Shown here: piece after piece, positions 7,712 through 16,028 of the stretch
Position numbering within the stretch: the stretch's first letter is position 1
Layout: each line of letters begins with the position of its first letter
Origin: Oscillospiraceae bacterium
GTDB taxonomy: Bacteria; Bacillota; Clostridia; Oscillospirales; CAG-272
Length of the DNA stretch: 64,000 nt
Assembly (NCBI GenBank): GCA_015064155.1
Contig: SVST01000002.1
Span: 1-64,000 of the forward strand
Direction: 5' to 3'
Translations under genes and position numbers: made by a program
The notes under the pieces: model-generated
Databases searched by the model: none
The model's input: the letters and a program-made list of their open reading frames with translations, nothing else
Told to the model about the DNA's origin: nothing

Positions 7712-9043
7712 TCAGGCTTCCTCGTCACCCTTCATCCGAATGATGATCTTGATCGGTGTTCCGTGGAATCCAAAGGTTTCGCGCAAGCAGTTTTCAATAA
7801 ACCGCTGGTACGAGAAATGGAACAAGCGCACGTCGTTGCAAAAGATCACGAAGGTCGGAGGAGCAACCGAAATCTGCGTCATGTAATAGATCTTCAAGCG
7901 GCGTCCCTTGTCCGAGGGCGGCTGCACGCGGATCATCGCATCTCCCAGTACGTCGTTGAGCATACCCGTGGTGATACGGGTAACCGATTGATTGTACACG
8001 TAATTGATCCGTTCAAAAAGCGATTCCACGCGCTGTCCCGTCATTGCCGAAATATAAACGATGGGAGCATAGGGCATATAGGCGAGTGCCGTGCGGATCT
8101 TGGTGTTAAACTCGTTGACCGTGGAGTTATCCTTTTCGATCAGATCCCACTTGTTAACCACAATGATAACGGCCTTCCCTGCCTCGTGCGCAATTCCCGC
8201 TATTTTTTCGTCCTGCTCGGTGATTCCCGTCGATGCATCGATCATCAACAAGCACACCTGCGCGCGTTCCACCGCCATGTGAGCACGCAAAACGCTGTAA
8301 TGCTCGATCTTATCGTTGATCTTGGCTTGACGTCGAATGCCCGCGGTGTCGATAAAGGTGAATTTTCCGTATTCGTTTTCCACCTGCGTGTCAACCGCGT
8401 CACGAGTTGTCCCCGCAATATTGGAAACGATCAGACGGTTCTGCCCGATCAGCTTATTGATCACCGAGGATTTCCCCGCGTTGGGCTTTCCGATCACGGC
8501 AATATGGATTCCCTCGTCCTCGTCCTCGGTATCCTCCCACTCGCCCAAAGCGTCGATGCAGGCATCCAAAAGATCTCCCGAGCCGCTTCCGTGCAGGCTC
8601 GAAACACCGATGGGATCCTGCTCAAAGCCAAGCTCGTAGAACTCATAAAATTCCATAGGCGGCTGTCCGATGCGGTCGCACTTATTGATGCAGGGAACGA
8701 TCGGCTTTCCGCTTTTTTTCAGCATCACGGCAATATCACGGTCATCGGCGGTAAGTCCGGTTCTGACGTCGCACATAAAAACGATCACGTCGGCGGTTTC
8801 TACCGCGATTTCCGCTTGCACGCGCATCTGCTTGAGAATGATATCGTCGGTTTTGGGCTCGATTCCGCCCGTGTCGATCACAACGAATTTTCTGCCGCGC
8901 CATTCGGTTTCGCCGTAGATGCGGTCGCGCGTGACACCGGGAGTATCCTCCACGATCGATCTGCGCTCGCCGATCAGCTTGTTAAACAGCGTGCTTTTTC
9001 CAACGTTGGGTCGTCCAACGATCGCTATAATAGGTTTTGACAT
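7712..9043 (-). CDS. der: Ribosome-assembly GTPase Der (EngA)
   Basis: 443 residues. Two tandem GTPase domains are followed by a KH-like domain, the defining Der architecture. The G1 motifs are GRPNVGKST (about residue 8) and GKPNAGKSS (about 185), with DTPG and DTAG G3 motifs. It acts in 50S subunit maturation. The stop lies 52 bp before obgE, and the gene begins 12 bp after the radical-SAM/PDZ gene, so all four genes of this strand form one transcription unit. Confidence 0.97.
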   Translation of the reverse strand: MSKPIIAIVGRPNVGKSTLFNKLIGERRSIVEDTPGVTRDRIYGETEWRGRKFVVIDTGGIEPKTDDIILKQMRVQAEIAVETADVIVFMCDVRTGLTADDRDIAVMLKKSGKPIVPCINKCDRIGQPPMEFYEFYELGFEQDPIGVSSLHGSGSGDLLDACIDALGEWEDTEDEDEGIHIAVIGKPNAGKSSVINKLIGQNRLIVSNIAGTTRDAVDTQVENEYGKFTFIDTAGIRRQAKINDKIEHYSVLRAHMAVERAQVCLLMIDASTGITEQDEKIAGIAHEAGKAVIIVVNKWDLIEKDNSTVNEFNTKIRTALAYMPYAPIVYISAMTGQRVESLFERINYVYNQSVTRITTGMLNDVLGDAMIRVQPPSDKGRRLKIYYMTQISVAPPTFVIFCNDVRLFHFSYQRFIENCLRETFGFHGTPIKIIIRMKGDEEA

Positions 9044-9055
9044 AACGGCTCCTTT

Positions 9056-10372
9056 CTATTCGATCCCCAAAAGGGCTTTGAGCAATTCTGTTCCGTCGTT
9101 TGAAACCGCGCGAAGAGGAATTCCGCCCAGTGCCTTTGAAAGCGCATCGGGGGTCATATCGTCCAAAAAGACCTCTCCGTCGGCACGCAGCATCACCGCG
9201 GGGAAAAGAAGCTCCTCGCCGAGCGTTTTTCCTTTGAGCTGATCGATCACGTCCCCTGCGGTCAAAAGTCCCGCCACGGTAACAGATTCCCCGAAGAAAT
9301 GATTGACAATGCGATAGACGGTAATCTCCAAGCCCTCAACTGCAGCCTCCAATTTTTGACACAGCTGTGCGATCCTTGGGTATGCGGCAGCTCCGGTTAC
9401 TACCGAGATACGGCGCGGCGGACGGTAAAGTGTCGGCCACTCCGAAAGGTTTTCCAGTTCATATTCAAATTCCGCGCCGAGGGACGTCAGCATCCCGACA
9501 CCGTTTTCGATCTGCGGATAGCCCTCGTAATAGTCCTCATCGGGAAGCGGCAATTCGGCACGCAGATACAGCTCGTCCGCACAATAAAACAGCCGTGTGC
9601 CGTATTTTTTCAGGCATTCCTCCCCAAAGGCATTGACCTGCTCGATCACGGCTTTTGCTTCTTCCCGTGAAAAAAGCTCCAAGGGGTAAAGACCTTGTCG
9701 GTGCTTGGTAAGACCCACGGGAACGATGGCACAGGAACTGAGCGACGGATAAAGCTTGACAAGATCGCGCATGGAACGCTGCAGCTCTTCGCCGTCGTTC
9801 AGCCCCTTGCAAAGGACGATCTGCGTACAAAGCGTGATCCCCGCGTCGGCTAAACGATCCAGGTAAGCCAGCACCTCTCCCGCGCGTTTGTTTTTCATCA
9901 TTTTGACCCGAAGCTCGGGATTGGTGGTGTGCACCGACACGTTGATGGGCGAGAGCCGCATGGTGATCAAACGGTCGATGTCGGAATCGTGCAAATTGGT
10001 CAGCGTCACGTAATTTCCGTGCAGGAACGAGAGGCGGTCGTCGTCGTCCTTGAAATAAAGTGCCCGACGCATCCCGCAAGGAAGCTGATCCACGAAGCAG
10101 AACACGCATTTATTCGCGCAGGAGTGCTTTTGATCCATCAATGGGGTTTCGAATTCCAAGCCGATGTCTTGGTATTCGTCCTTTTCAAGCGTCACCGAAA
10201 AGGAGGAATCGGCTCTTTGCAGCTTCAAATCGACCTTGGTATCGGTCAGATAAAAGCGATAATCCAACACGTCGCGAATCGGGTGCCCGTTGATGCTTTG
10301 CAAAATGTCACAGGCTTGAATTCCGTGCCGATCGGCAAGCGAACCGTTTGCCACTGCTTTGATAGAAACCAT
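9056..10372 (-). CDS. PDZ plus radical-SAM protein, DUF512 family
   Basis: 438 residues. An N-terminal PDZ-like segment (about 1-60, 'GSLADRHGIQACDILQSING') is followed by a radical-SAM cluster motif CANKCVFCFVD (about residue 86). The C-terminal half is the DUF512 region, ending near 'ELLKALLGIE'. This PDZ/DUF512 family is conserved next to der in many Firmicutes, as here. The reaction is unknown. The CxxxCxxC spacing shows a SAM-cleaving 4Fe-4S cluster; a ribosome or RNA modification role is only suggested by the neighbour. Confidence 0.85.
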   Translation of the reverse strand: MVSIKAVANGSLADRHGIQACDILQSINGHPIRDVLDYRFYLTDTKVDLKLQRADSSFSVTLEKDEYQDIGLEFETPLMDQKHSCANKCVFCFVDQLPCGMRRALYFKDDDDRLSFLHGNYVTLTNLHDSDIDRLITMRLSPINVSVHTTNPELRVKMMKNKRAGEVLAYLDRLADAGITLCTQIVLCKGLNDGEELQRSMRDLVKLYPSLSSCAIVPVGLTKHRQGLYPLELFSREEAKAVIEQVNAFGEECLKKYGTRLFYCADELYLRAELPLPDEDYYEGYPQIENGVGMLTSLGAEFEYELENLSEWPTLYRPPRRISVVTGAAAYPRIAQLCQKLEAAVEGLEITVYRIVNHFFGESVTVAGLLTAGDVIDQLKGKTLGEELLFPAVMLRADGEVFLDDMTPDALSKALGGIPLRAVSNDGTELLKALLGIE

Positions 10373-10498
10373 TTTTTACGTTCCTCCTTTCCGATATTCC
10401 CGAAAAATGCATACTTTAACATCTTATTATATCACAAATCAATCCGAAAGTCAACCGATTTAACAATATTTGATACGGCTTGGGGGGCTCCCAAGCAA

Positions 10499-10543
10499 AA
10501 GAATCCGTCCCTGCGATCAAATCGAAGGCAGGCACGGATTCTT
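10499..10543 (-). terminator. Terminator of the siroheme-reductase-like gene
   Basis: The stem AAGAATCCGT / ACGGATTCTT extends inward with a second paired block (CCTGC / GCAGG). On the minus strand it is followed by TTTTGCTTGG. It lies about 57 bp after the minus-strand stop. Confidence 0.7.
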
Positions 10544-10599
10544 CAAGCGTCCAATTCCGTCGTAAAACGGGTGGCGGCTATGACTTTTTCAAGCAAGCA

Positions 10600-11529
10600 T
10601 TAACGCGTTTTGATGGCAGACTCCAGAATTTTGGTCTTACGAGCCAACAGATCGTCGGTAGCAAGTGCGCGCTCCAAGGCATCGATGCCAAGTCGGTCGA
10701 TCGCCGCGCCAAGACGCTCTTTTTCGTAGCCGTTTTCCTTGTACCACAGCATCACCTTTTCAATGACGTCGGCAACCTCGGCTTCTGCGTAAAGACCGTT
10801 CAATCGCGTTCCCATACGCTGCGTTTTGCCCCACGTACCGCCCACGAAAACACGGCATGCCGATTCGGCCTGCTTCGGAACGGCACCGAACGGACATTTT
10901 CCCACGCAAACGCCGCAATGCGTACAAAGCGAGGCGTCAACCACGGCTTTGCCGTCTTTTACCGACACCGCACGCGAGGGGCATCCCACAGCAACCGCAC
11001 AGGTCTTACATCCGCGGCAAAGCGATTGGTCAAACGAAAAGGTCTTACAGCCCTCGACACCAACGTCGTTCAAGCTGGGCTTCATGCAGCTGTTCGGGCA
11101 GCCTCCCACACCGATTTTGAACTTATGCGGAAGCTTCACGTCGCGCATCCCGACGTAAAAGCGATCGTGAATGACCTTCGCCAGTGCGTGGGTATCAATA
11201 TTGCCGTAGACGCAGGTAGTCCCCTTGCAAGCCGTAATGGGACGCACCTTGGCTCCCGTTCCGCCGAAGGAAAGCCCGTTTTCCGCCAAAAACGACTCCG
11301 CCTCGGGGATCTTCTCAAACGGGATTCCGCTGATCTCGGCAGAAAGGCGCGACGTAAAAATCACCTTTCCCTCACCGTACTGCTCGGCACACGCTGCAAG
11401 CACACGCAATGCGTCGGCACTGAAAACCCCGCCGATCGAAATCACACGTCCCGAAAAGCAATCGGTACCTCGGTTCAAAAGAAAGCCTCTTCCCTTTACA
11501 CTCGTAATCTGTTCCTTTGTAAGACTCAT
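10600..11529 (-). CDS. Small nitrite/sulfite-reductase-like 4Fe-4S protein
   Basis: 309 residues. It has one ferredoxin-like half domain (about 1-85) and then the siroheme/4Fe-4S half with TACKGTTCVYG (about 99-109) and GVGGCPNSCMKP (about 140-151). Two ferredoxin motifs are inserted, CRGCKTCAVAVGCP and CTHCGVCVGKCP. The size is that of the single-repeat 'alSir/Dsr-like' proteins of anaerobes rather than full sulfite reductases. The substrate is unknown; sulfite or nitrite reduction is a family-level guess. ATG 11529 has GGAGAA upstream. It is divergent from an ABC importer, and the two promoters share an inverted repeat. Confidence 0.82.
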   Translation of the reverse strand: MSLTKEQITSVKGRGFLLNRGTDCFSGRVISIGGVFSADALRVLAACAEQYGEGKVIFTSRLSAEISGIPFEKIPEAESFLAENGLSFGGTGAKVRPITACKGTTCVYGNIDTHALAKVIHDRFYVGMRDVKLPHKFKIGVGGCPNSCMKPSLNDVGVEGCKTFSFDQSLCRGCKTCAVAVGCPSRAVSVKDGKAVVDASLCTHCGVCVGKCPFGAVPKQAESACRVFVGGTWGKTQRMGTRLNGLYAEAEVADVIEKVMLWYKENGYEKERLGAAIDRLGIDALERALATDDLLARKTKILESAIKTR

Positions 11530-11575
11530 GTTCGTTTCTCCTTACTTGATATGGCGGCAAGCATTTCAAAAAGAA

Positions 11576-11604
11576 TTGACACCGCAACTCGTTTGTGATA
11601 TAAT
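11576..11604 (+). promoter_or_regulatory. Plus-strand promoter of the ABC importer
   Basis: TTGACA, 17 bp, TATAAT. The -35 box sits inside the left arm (11569-11581) of the same 13-bp inverted repeat. The two -10 boxes of the divergent promoters overlap by 2 bp, so the promoters must compete or be controlled together. Confidence 0.7.
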
Positions 11605-11631
11605 TTTATCATATTCTACTACTCATGTCAA
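11603..11631 (-). promoter_or_regulatory. Minus-strand promoter of the reductase-like gene
   Basis: Read on the minus strand: TTGACA, 17 bp, TAAAAT. The -35 box sits inside the right arm (11626-11638) of a 13-bp inverted repeat, AAAAGAATTGACA. Confidence 0.65.
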
Positions 11632-11649
11632 TTCTTTTGGAGGAAAAAC

Positions 11650-12594
11650 TTGAAACCGAACTATCGTTTGATTTTATTAGCCCTTTGCATTTTGTGTGCG
11701 GTAGGAGGCACGTCCTCGTGTACAGCCGCACAAAAGGATGGGAATACGGTATCTGTCACCGACGATCTCGGTAGAACGGTTGCGGTACCGCAAAAGCCAA
11801 CTCGCGTAGCGGCACTGTTGGGAAGCTTTGCCGATATTTGGGTGCTGTCGGGAGGCAGCTTTTGCGCAGCCCCCGTCGATGCCGAAGAGGATTTCGGGCG
11901 ATCCCTTGAAAATGCCGTCAACCTCGGCGGCGCACACTCCCCCAATGCCGAGCTGTTGCTCTCTGCCAACCCCGACCTCGTGCTGGCAAGTGCCTCCACC
12001 GCATCCAATCTTGCGCAAAGGGAGATGCTGGAATCGGCAGGCATTGCGGTGCTGTACTTTGACGTGGACTGCTTTGACGATTACCTGCGGATGCTGGACG
12101 TTTGCACCGATCTGACGGGCAGAAAGGATCTGTACGAGCAAAACGGCTTGAAGCTCCAAGCCGAGATTTCCGCCGTCCGGGAACGCTTTGACAGCCTGCA
12201 GCTTCCCGCCGAGGAGCGAACGGTTCTTTTGTTGCGCGTGTCCTCCACCACCGTCAAGGCCAAGGGGAGCACGGGAACCATTCTCGGTGAAATGCTCTCC
12301 GACATGGGGTGCATCAATATCGCCGACAGCAATCAATCCCTGCTTGAAACGCTCAGCATCGAGAGTATTCTTGCAAAGCAACCTACCCATATCTTTGCCG
12401 TGACGATGGGAAGCGACACCGCCGCCGCACAGGCATCGCTTGATCGGCTCTTGCGGGAAAATCCCGCGTGGGCAACGCTTTCTGCGGTTCGCGAAAACCG
12501 CGTCCACGTCATGGATAAGCAGCTTTTCAACCTGAAGCCCAACGCGCGTTGGGCACAAGCATACGGAGTACTTTATGACACCCTTACGAACTGA
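11650..12594 (+). CDS. Metal-chelate ABC transporter, substrate-binding lipoprotein
   Basis: 314 residues starting at TTG, with TTGGAGGA upstream. A lipoprotein signal ends in a lipobox-like GTSSC (Cys at about 24), so it is membrane anchored outside. The mature part begins 'VTDDLGRTVAVPQKPTRVAAL', the usual opening of class III (BtuF/FecB/FhuD) binding proteins for siderophores, cobalamin or haem. The permease and ATPase follow with overlapping frames. The cargo is not determinable; the shared promoter region with a siroheme-type reductase suggests an iron or tetrapyrrole-related ligand. Confidence 0.88.
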   Translation: MKPNYRLILLALCILCAVGGTSSCTAAQKDGNTVSVTDDLGRTVAVPQKPTRVAALLGSFADIWVLSGGSFCAAPVDAEEDFGRSLENAVNLGGAHSPNAELLLSANPDLVLASASTASNLAQREMLESAGIAVLYFDVDCFDDYLRMLDVCTDLTGRKDLYEQNGLKLQAEISAVRERFDSLQLPAEERTVLLLRVSSTTVKAKGSTGTILGEMLSDMGCINIADSNQSLLETLSIESILAKQPTHIFAVTMGSDTAAAQASLDRLLRENPAWATLSAVRENRVHVMDKQLFNLKPNARWAQAYGVLYDTLTN

Positions 12595-13555
12595 CAAAAA
12601 AAGAATTCTCTGCTTGTACCTTGCCGCCGCACTGCTCTGCCTTTCGGCAATTATCTTGGGGCTGTTGCTCGGCAGCACGCGACTGTCGCTCTTTCCCTTG
12701 ACCGACGGAACGAAAAACATTCTCCGCCTCATCCGCATTCCGCGTGTCACAGCCGCGCTCTTCTGCGGCGCGGCACTCTCGGTTTCGGGAGCCGTTCTTC
12801 AAAGCGTACTGGCAAACCGTTTGGCGTCCCCGAGCATCATCGGGGTCAATTCGGGGGCAGGGCTTGCCGTCACGCTCTGCGCGGCACAAGGAATTCTTGG
12901 CGGTTGGCGCGTGTCGGGCTTTGCGTTTCTCGGTGCTTTCTTGGCGGCACTGCTCGTCAGTCTGACCTCCAAACGCTTCGGTGCATCCAAAGGAACGGTG
13001 ATCCTTTTGGGTGTTGCCATGAACAGCCTCTTGGGTGCCTTTTCGGACACCGTGATTGCCTTTCAACCCACCGTTGCAATGCTCGGCAGTGATTTCAAGA
13101 TCGGAGATTTTTCCGCAGTGACGCTGCAAAAATTGACCCCCTCGGTGATTTTAATCACCGTTGTCATTCTCGTGCTGTTGACCCTCTCAAACGATTTGGA
13201 TCTGCTGACGCTCGGAGAGGACAGTGCCAAGGGACTTGGCATGAACACGGGCATGATGCAGACCCTTTTTCTGCTCCTTGCCGCCGCACTGGCAGGGGCG
13301 GCTGTGTGCGTGGCGGGACTGTTGTCCTTTGTGGGGCTTTTGGTCCCGCACACCGTCCGTCGGCTCGGTGTACGCGAGTCGCGCCATTTGATCCCTCTGT
13401 GCGCACTGTTCGGTGCAGGCTTCGTCACACTCTCCGATACGCTTGCCCGTACCGTCTTTGCGCCCTACGAGATTCCCGTTGGCATCCTGCTGGCATTCCT
13501 CGGAGCCCCCTTCTTCGTCTATATCCTGATTCGCAAAAAGGGAGGACACACATGA
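12575..13555 (+). CDS. FecCD-type ABC transporter permease
   Basis: 326 residues, mostly hydrophobic with 8-10 membrane helices, as in the BtuC/FecCD family. The 'RIPRVTAALFCGAALSVSGAVLQ' region (in part) and 'GLLSFVGLLVPHTVRRL' near residue 250 are family signatures. The start overlaps the binding-protein gene by 20 bp and the stop overlaps the ATPase start (ATGA), so the three proteins are translationally coupled. Confidence 0.93.
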   Translation: MTPLRTDKKRILCLYLAAALLCLSAIILGLLLGSTRLSLFPLTDGTKNILRLIRIPRVTAALFCGAALSVSGAVLQSVLANRLASPSIIGVNSGAGLAVTLCAAQGILGGWRVSGFAFLGAFLAALLVSLTSKRFGASKGTVILLGVAMNSLLGAFSDTVIAFQPTVAMLGSDFKIGDFSAVTLQKLTPSVILITVVILVLLTLSNDLDLLTLGEDSAKGLGMNTGMMQTLFLLLAAALAGAAVCVAGLLSFVGLLVPHTVRRLGVRESRHLIPLCALFGAGFVTLSDTLARTVFAPYEIPVGILLAFLGAPFFVYILIRKKGGHT

Positions 13556-14316
13556 TCGAACTGCAAAATCTATGCGTGGGCTACGCAAAAACGTCGGTAT
13601 TGGAGGGTCTTGACCTGACAATCCAAAAAGGTGAGCTTACCGCAATCATCGGCACGAACGGTTGCGGCAAAACCACGCTGCTCAAAACCATCCTCGGGCT
13701 TTTGCCGCCAACCGAGGGGACGGTAAAACTCGACGGCGATCCGATTTCCGCGCTTTCGCGCATCAAAATCGCACAGCGCGTTGCCTACGTGGCACAAAGT
13801 AAGGATACCCCCGATATGACGGTTCTGCAGCTTGTTCTGCACGGCAGATTTCCCTATCTGCACTATCCGCGCCGATATAGCAAGCGGGATATGACGATTG
13901 CCAAAAGCGCATTGGAAGCACTTGGCATTGCCCATCTTGCCGACCGTCGGCTGGAAACTCTGTCGGGAGGGATGCGCCAAAGTGCCTACCTTGCCATGGC
14001 ACTGACGCAAAAAACCGAATATATCCTCTTGGACGAGCCCACCACACACCTCGATATCTCCAACACGCTGGAGCTGATGCACCTCTTGCGAGCATTCGCC
14101 GATCAAGGAAAAGGCATCGTTGCGGTGCTGCACGATCTGCCGCTGGCAATGCGCTTTGCCGACCGCATCGTACTGCTCCACGACGGCAGATTGGCGGCAT
14201 GCGACACGCCAACCAAGCTTTTGGAGGACGGAACGCTTGCTCAAATTTTCGGGGTTTCCCTGCAAAAAGCCCCCAACGGAACCGATTTTTACGTGGAATC
14301 GTCAACTTTGCGCTAA
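13552..14316 (+). CDS. FecE/BtuD-type ABC transporter ATPase
   Basis: 254 residues from ATG 13552; the frame is open further upstream but lies inside the permease. Walker A is GTNGCGKTT (about 35-43), the signature LSGGMRQ (about 136), Walker B ILLDEPTTHLD, and the H-loop His is in VLHDLP. GGGAGGA precedes the start. It energises the importer formed with the two preceding genes. Confidence 0.95.
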   Translation: MIELQNLCVGYAKTSVLEGLDLTIQKGELTAIIGTNGCGKTTLLKTILGLLPPTEGTVKLDGDPISALSRIKIAQRVAYVAQSKDTPDMTVLQLVLHGRFPYLHYPRRYSKRDMTIAKSALEALGIAHLADRRLETLSGGMRQSAYLAMALTQKTEYILLDEPTTHLDISNTLELMHLLRAFADQGKGIVAVLHDLPLAMRFADRIVLLHDGRLAACDTPTKLLEDGTLAQIFGVSLQKAPNGTDFYVESSTLR

Positions 14317-14354
14317 CTTTTATTGATTAAAAATGGAAATATTTGAAATACCTA

Positions 14355-14383
14355 TTGACAAAATTTCGAAAATATGATATGAT
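14355..14383 (+). promoter_or_regulatory. Promoter of the amino-acid ABC operon
   Basis: TTGACA, 17 bp, TATGAT, about 73 bp upstream of the binding-protein start. Confidence 0.75.
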
Positions 14384-14455
14384 ATTAGTGCTTTACCAAA
14401 GTAAAGTGATAAAACATTTTGAAATCCGTTCCAAAGAACGGTAGGAGGACTTTTT

Positions 14456-15307
14456 ATGAAGAGATTTATTTGCTTGGCATTGGCACTGTTGATGCTGGTA
14501 GGTTCGGCATTTGCCTTTACGTCCTGTAAGGATGAAAAGCTGTTGATCGGTAAATCGTACACCAAGCTCGACAAGCAATCCGACATTCTGCTCAAGCTCA
14601 AGGCAAACAACATCGACGTTGGCGTTATGGACAGCATCATGGCAGGCTGGTACATGAGCCAGGATAGCAACTACGCTGATTCCCTTATGATCGTACCCGG
14701 CTTGGATCTTACCACCGAGCAGTACGGTATCGCGGGAAGAAAGGGCAGTGTCCTGATTAAAGCGATCAACTCAGCTTTGATTCAGCTTGCAAAAGACGGT
14801 ACCGTTCTCGAACTTGCAACCAAGTACGGTATCGCAAGTGAGCTTTGCATCGACACCACCAAAGAAATCGCCACCGATCTTACCGAAGCAGAAATGACGG
14901 AGTGGGAAGCAATCAAAGCCAAGGGTTCCTTCGTTGTTGGTTATACCCTCTTCGCTCCCATTGCATACAAGGATGACTCCGGCAATCTGATCGGCTTTGA
15001 CGTCGAATTGGCAGAAGCCGTTGCAGCTTGGCTCGACTTAAAGGTCATTTTCCAAGAGATCGATTGGGAAGCAAAAGAAAATCTGCTCAACGCAGGTAAC
15101 ATCGACTGCATCTGGAACGGTATGACCATCACCCCGGAGCGTGAGGAAGCTATGGAAATCTCGATCCCCTACCTCAACAACAAGCAGGTAGCCGTTATCC
15201 GCAAGGCTGACAAGGATAAGTACACCACCGTGGAAAGCATGTCCGATGCAATCATGGGTGCAGAGAAAGGCTCCGCAGGCGAAGCTTGCATCAAAGCCTC
15301 CAAGTAA
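14456..15307 (+). CDS. Amino-acid ABC substrate-binding lipoprotein with permuted lobes
   Basis: 283 residues, normal length for a family 3 solute-binding protein. A lipoprotein signal ends in a lipobox FTSC (Cys24). The order of the two lobes is reversed. Residues about 27-130 match what is usually the second, C-terminal half, including 'EQYGIAGRKGS' (89-98) and the helix that normally ends the protein, 'LELATKYGIASEL'. Residues about 140-160 form a linker resembling a normal mature N-terminus. Residues about 157-250 hold the usual first half, 'YTLFAPIAYKDDSGNLIGFD', and 'WNGMTITPERE'. The chain stops at 'KGSAGEACIKASK', exactly where lobe 2 would begin. The ribosome site is AGGAGG, and intact permease and ATPase genes follow. 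Confidence 0.87.
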   Translation: MKRFICLALALLMLVGSAFAFTSCKDEKLLIGKSYTKLDKQSDILLKLKANNIDVGVMDSIMAGWYMSQDSNYADSLMIVPGLDLTTEQYGIAGRKGSVLIKAINSALIQLAKDGTVLELATKYGIASELCIDTTKEIATDLTEAEMTEWEAIKAKGSFVVGYTLFAPIAYKDDSGNLIGFDVELAEAVAAWLDLKVIFQEIDWEAKENLLNAGNIDCIWNGMTITPEREEAMEISIPYLNNKQVAVIRKADKDKYTTVESMSDAIMGAEKGSAGEACIKASK

Positions 15308-15339
15308 TTCCTAAAAAAAGCAAAGAAAGTTAATCTGTT

Positions 15340-16026
15340 ATGCAATTTATCAATATTGTAGTCCTTCCTTTATTGGAAGGACTACTCTATACTTTTCTGT
15401 TTTTTATCATCACCTTAATCGCATCGCTTCCGTTGGGACTTCTGATCTCGTTCGGGTCAAAGTCTAAAATTTTGCCGATCAGATGGGCGGTTCGCTGTCT
15501 GGTATGGGTCATTCGCGGAACGCCCTTGATGCTCCAGATTCTGTTCCTCATCACCGCGCCCGGCTTGCTCTCCCAAGTATTGGGACTCGGCTTCCGCTTT
15601 GCGATCCGTGAGCAATGGCAATATTTTATGATGGTTTGCGTGGCATTTACTATCAACTACTCCTGCTATTTCTCGGAGATCTACCGCGGCGGCATCCAAA
15701 GCGTTCCCGCCGGTCAGTACGAAGCAGCACAGGTGCTGGGTATGACCAAATCCCAAACCTTTAGCAAGGTCATTTTCTTGCAGGTAGTAAAGCGCATCGT
15801 AGCGCCCATGTCCAACGAGATCATCACCCTTGTAAAGGATACCGCACTTTCCAGCGTGGCAATCCATTTGGATATGTTTACCGTGGCAAAGGAAATTGTA
15901 AACCTACAGCCCAAATACTTTTTGTGGCCGCTGGTGCTGTCCGCCGCGTTCTATTTGATCTTCAACGGCATCGTGACGGTCTTGCTTGGAAAGCTGGAGA
16001 AAAAATTGGATTATTTTAAGGTGTAA
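15340..16026 (+). CDS. Polar amino-acid ABC transporter permease
   Basis: 228 residues with five membrane helices, HisM/GlnP family. The cytoplasmic EAA loop reads 'EAAQVLGMTKSQTFSKVIF' (about 127-145), which contacts the ATPase. It follows the binding protein by 32 bp and the ATPase starts 2 bp after its stop. It probably forms a homodimer, since no second permease is present. Confidence 0.94.
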   Translation: MQFINIVVLPLLEGLLYTFLFFIITLIASLPLGLLISFGSKSKILPIRWAVRCLVWVIRGTPLMLQILFLITAPGLLSQVLGLGFRFAIREQWQYFMMVCVAFTINYSCYFSEIYRGGIQSVPAGQYEAAQVLGMTKSQTFSKVIFLQVVKRIVAPMSNEIITLVKDTALSSVAIHLDMFTVAKEIVNLQPKYFLWPLVLSAAFYLIFNGIVTVLLGKLEKKLDYFKV

Positions 16027-16028
16027 CT

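Noticed and set aside
7502-9040. 512-codon plus-strand frame opposite der
   Set aside because: Antisense shadow of der with no supporting start site or motif.
13306-13551. Upstream extension of the ABC ATPase frame
   Set aside because: It lies wholly inside the permease gene; the ATG at 13552 with GGGAGGA and an ATGA overlap is the natural start.
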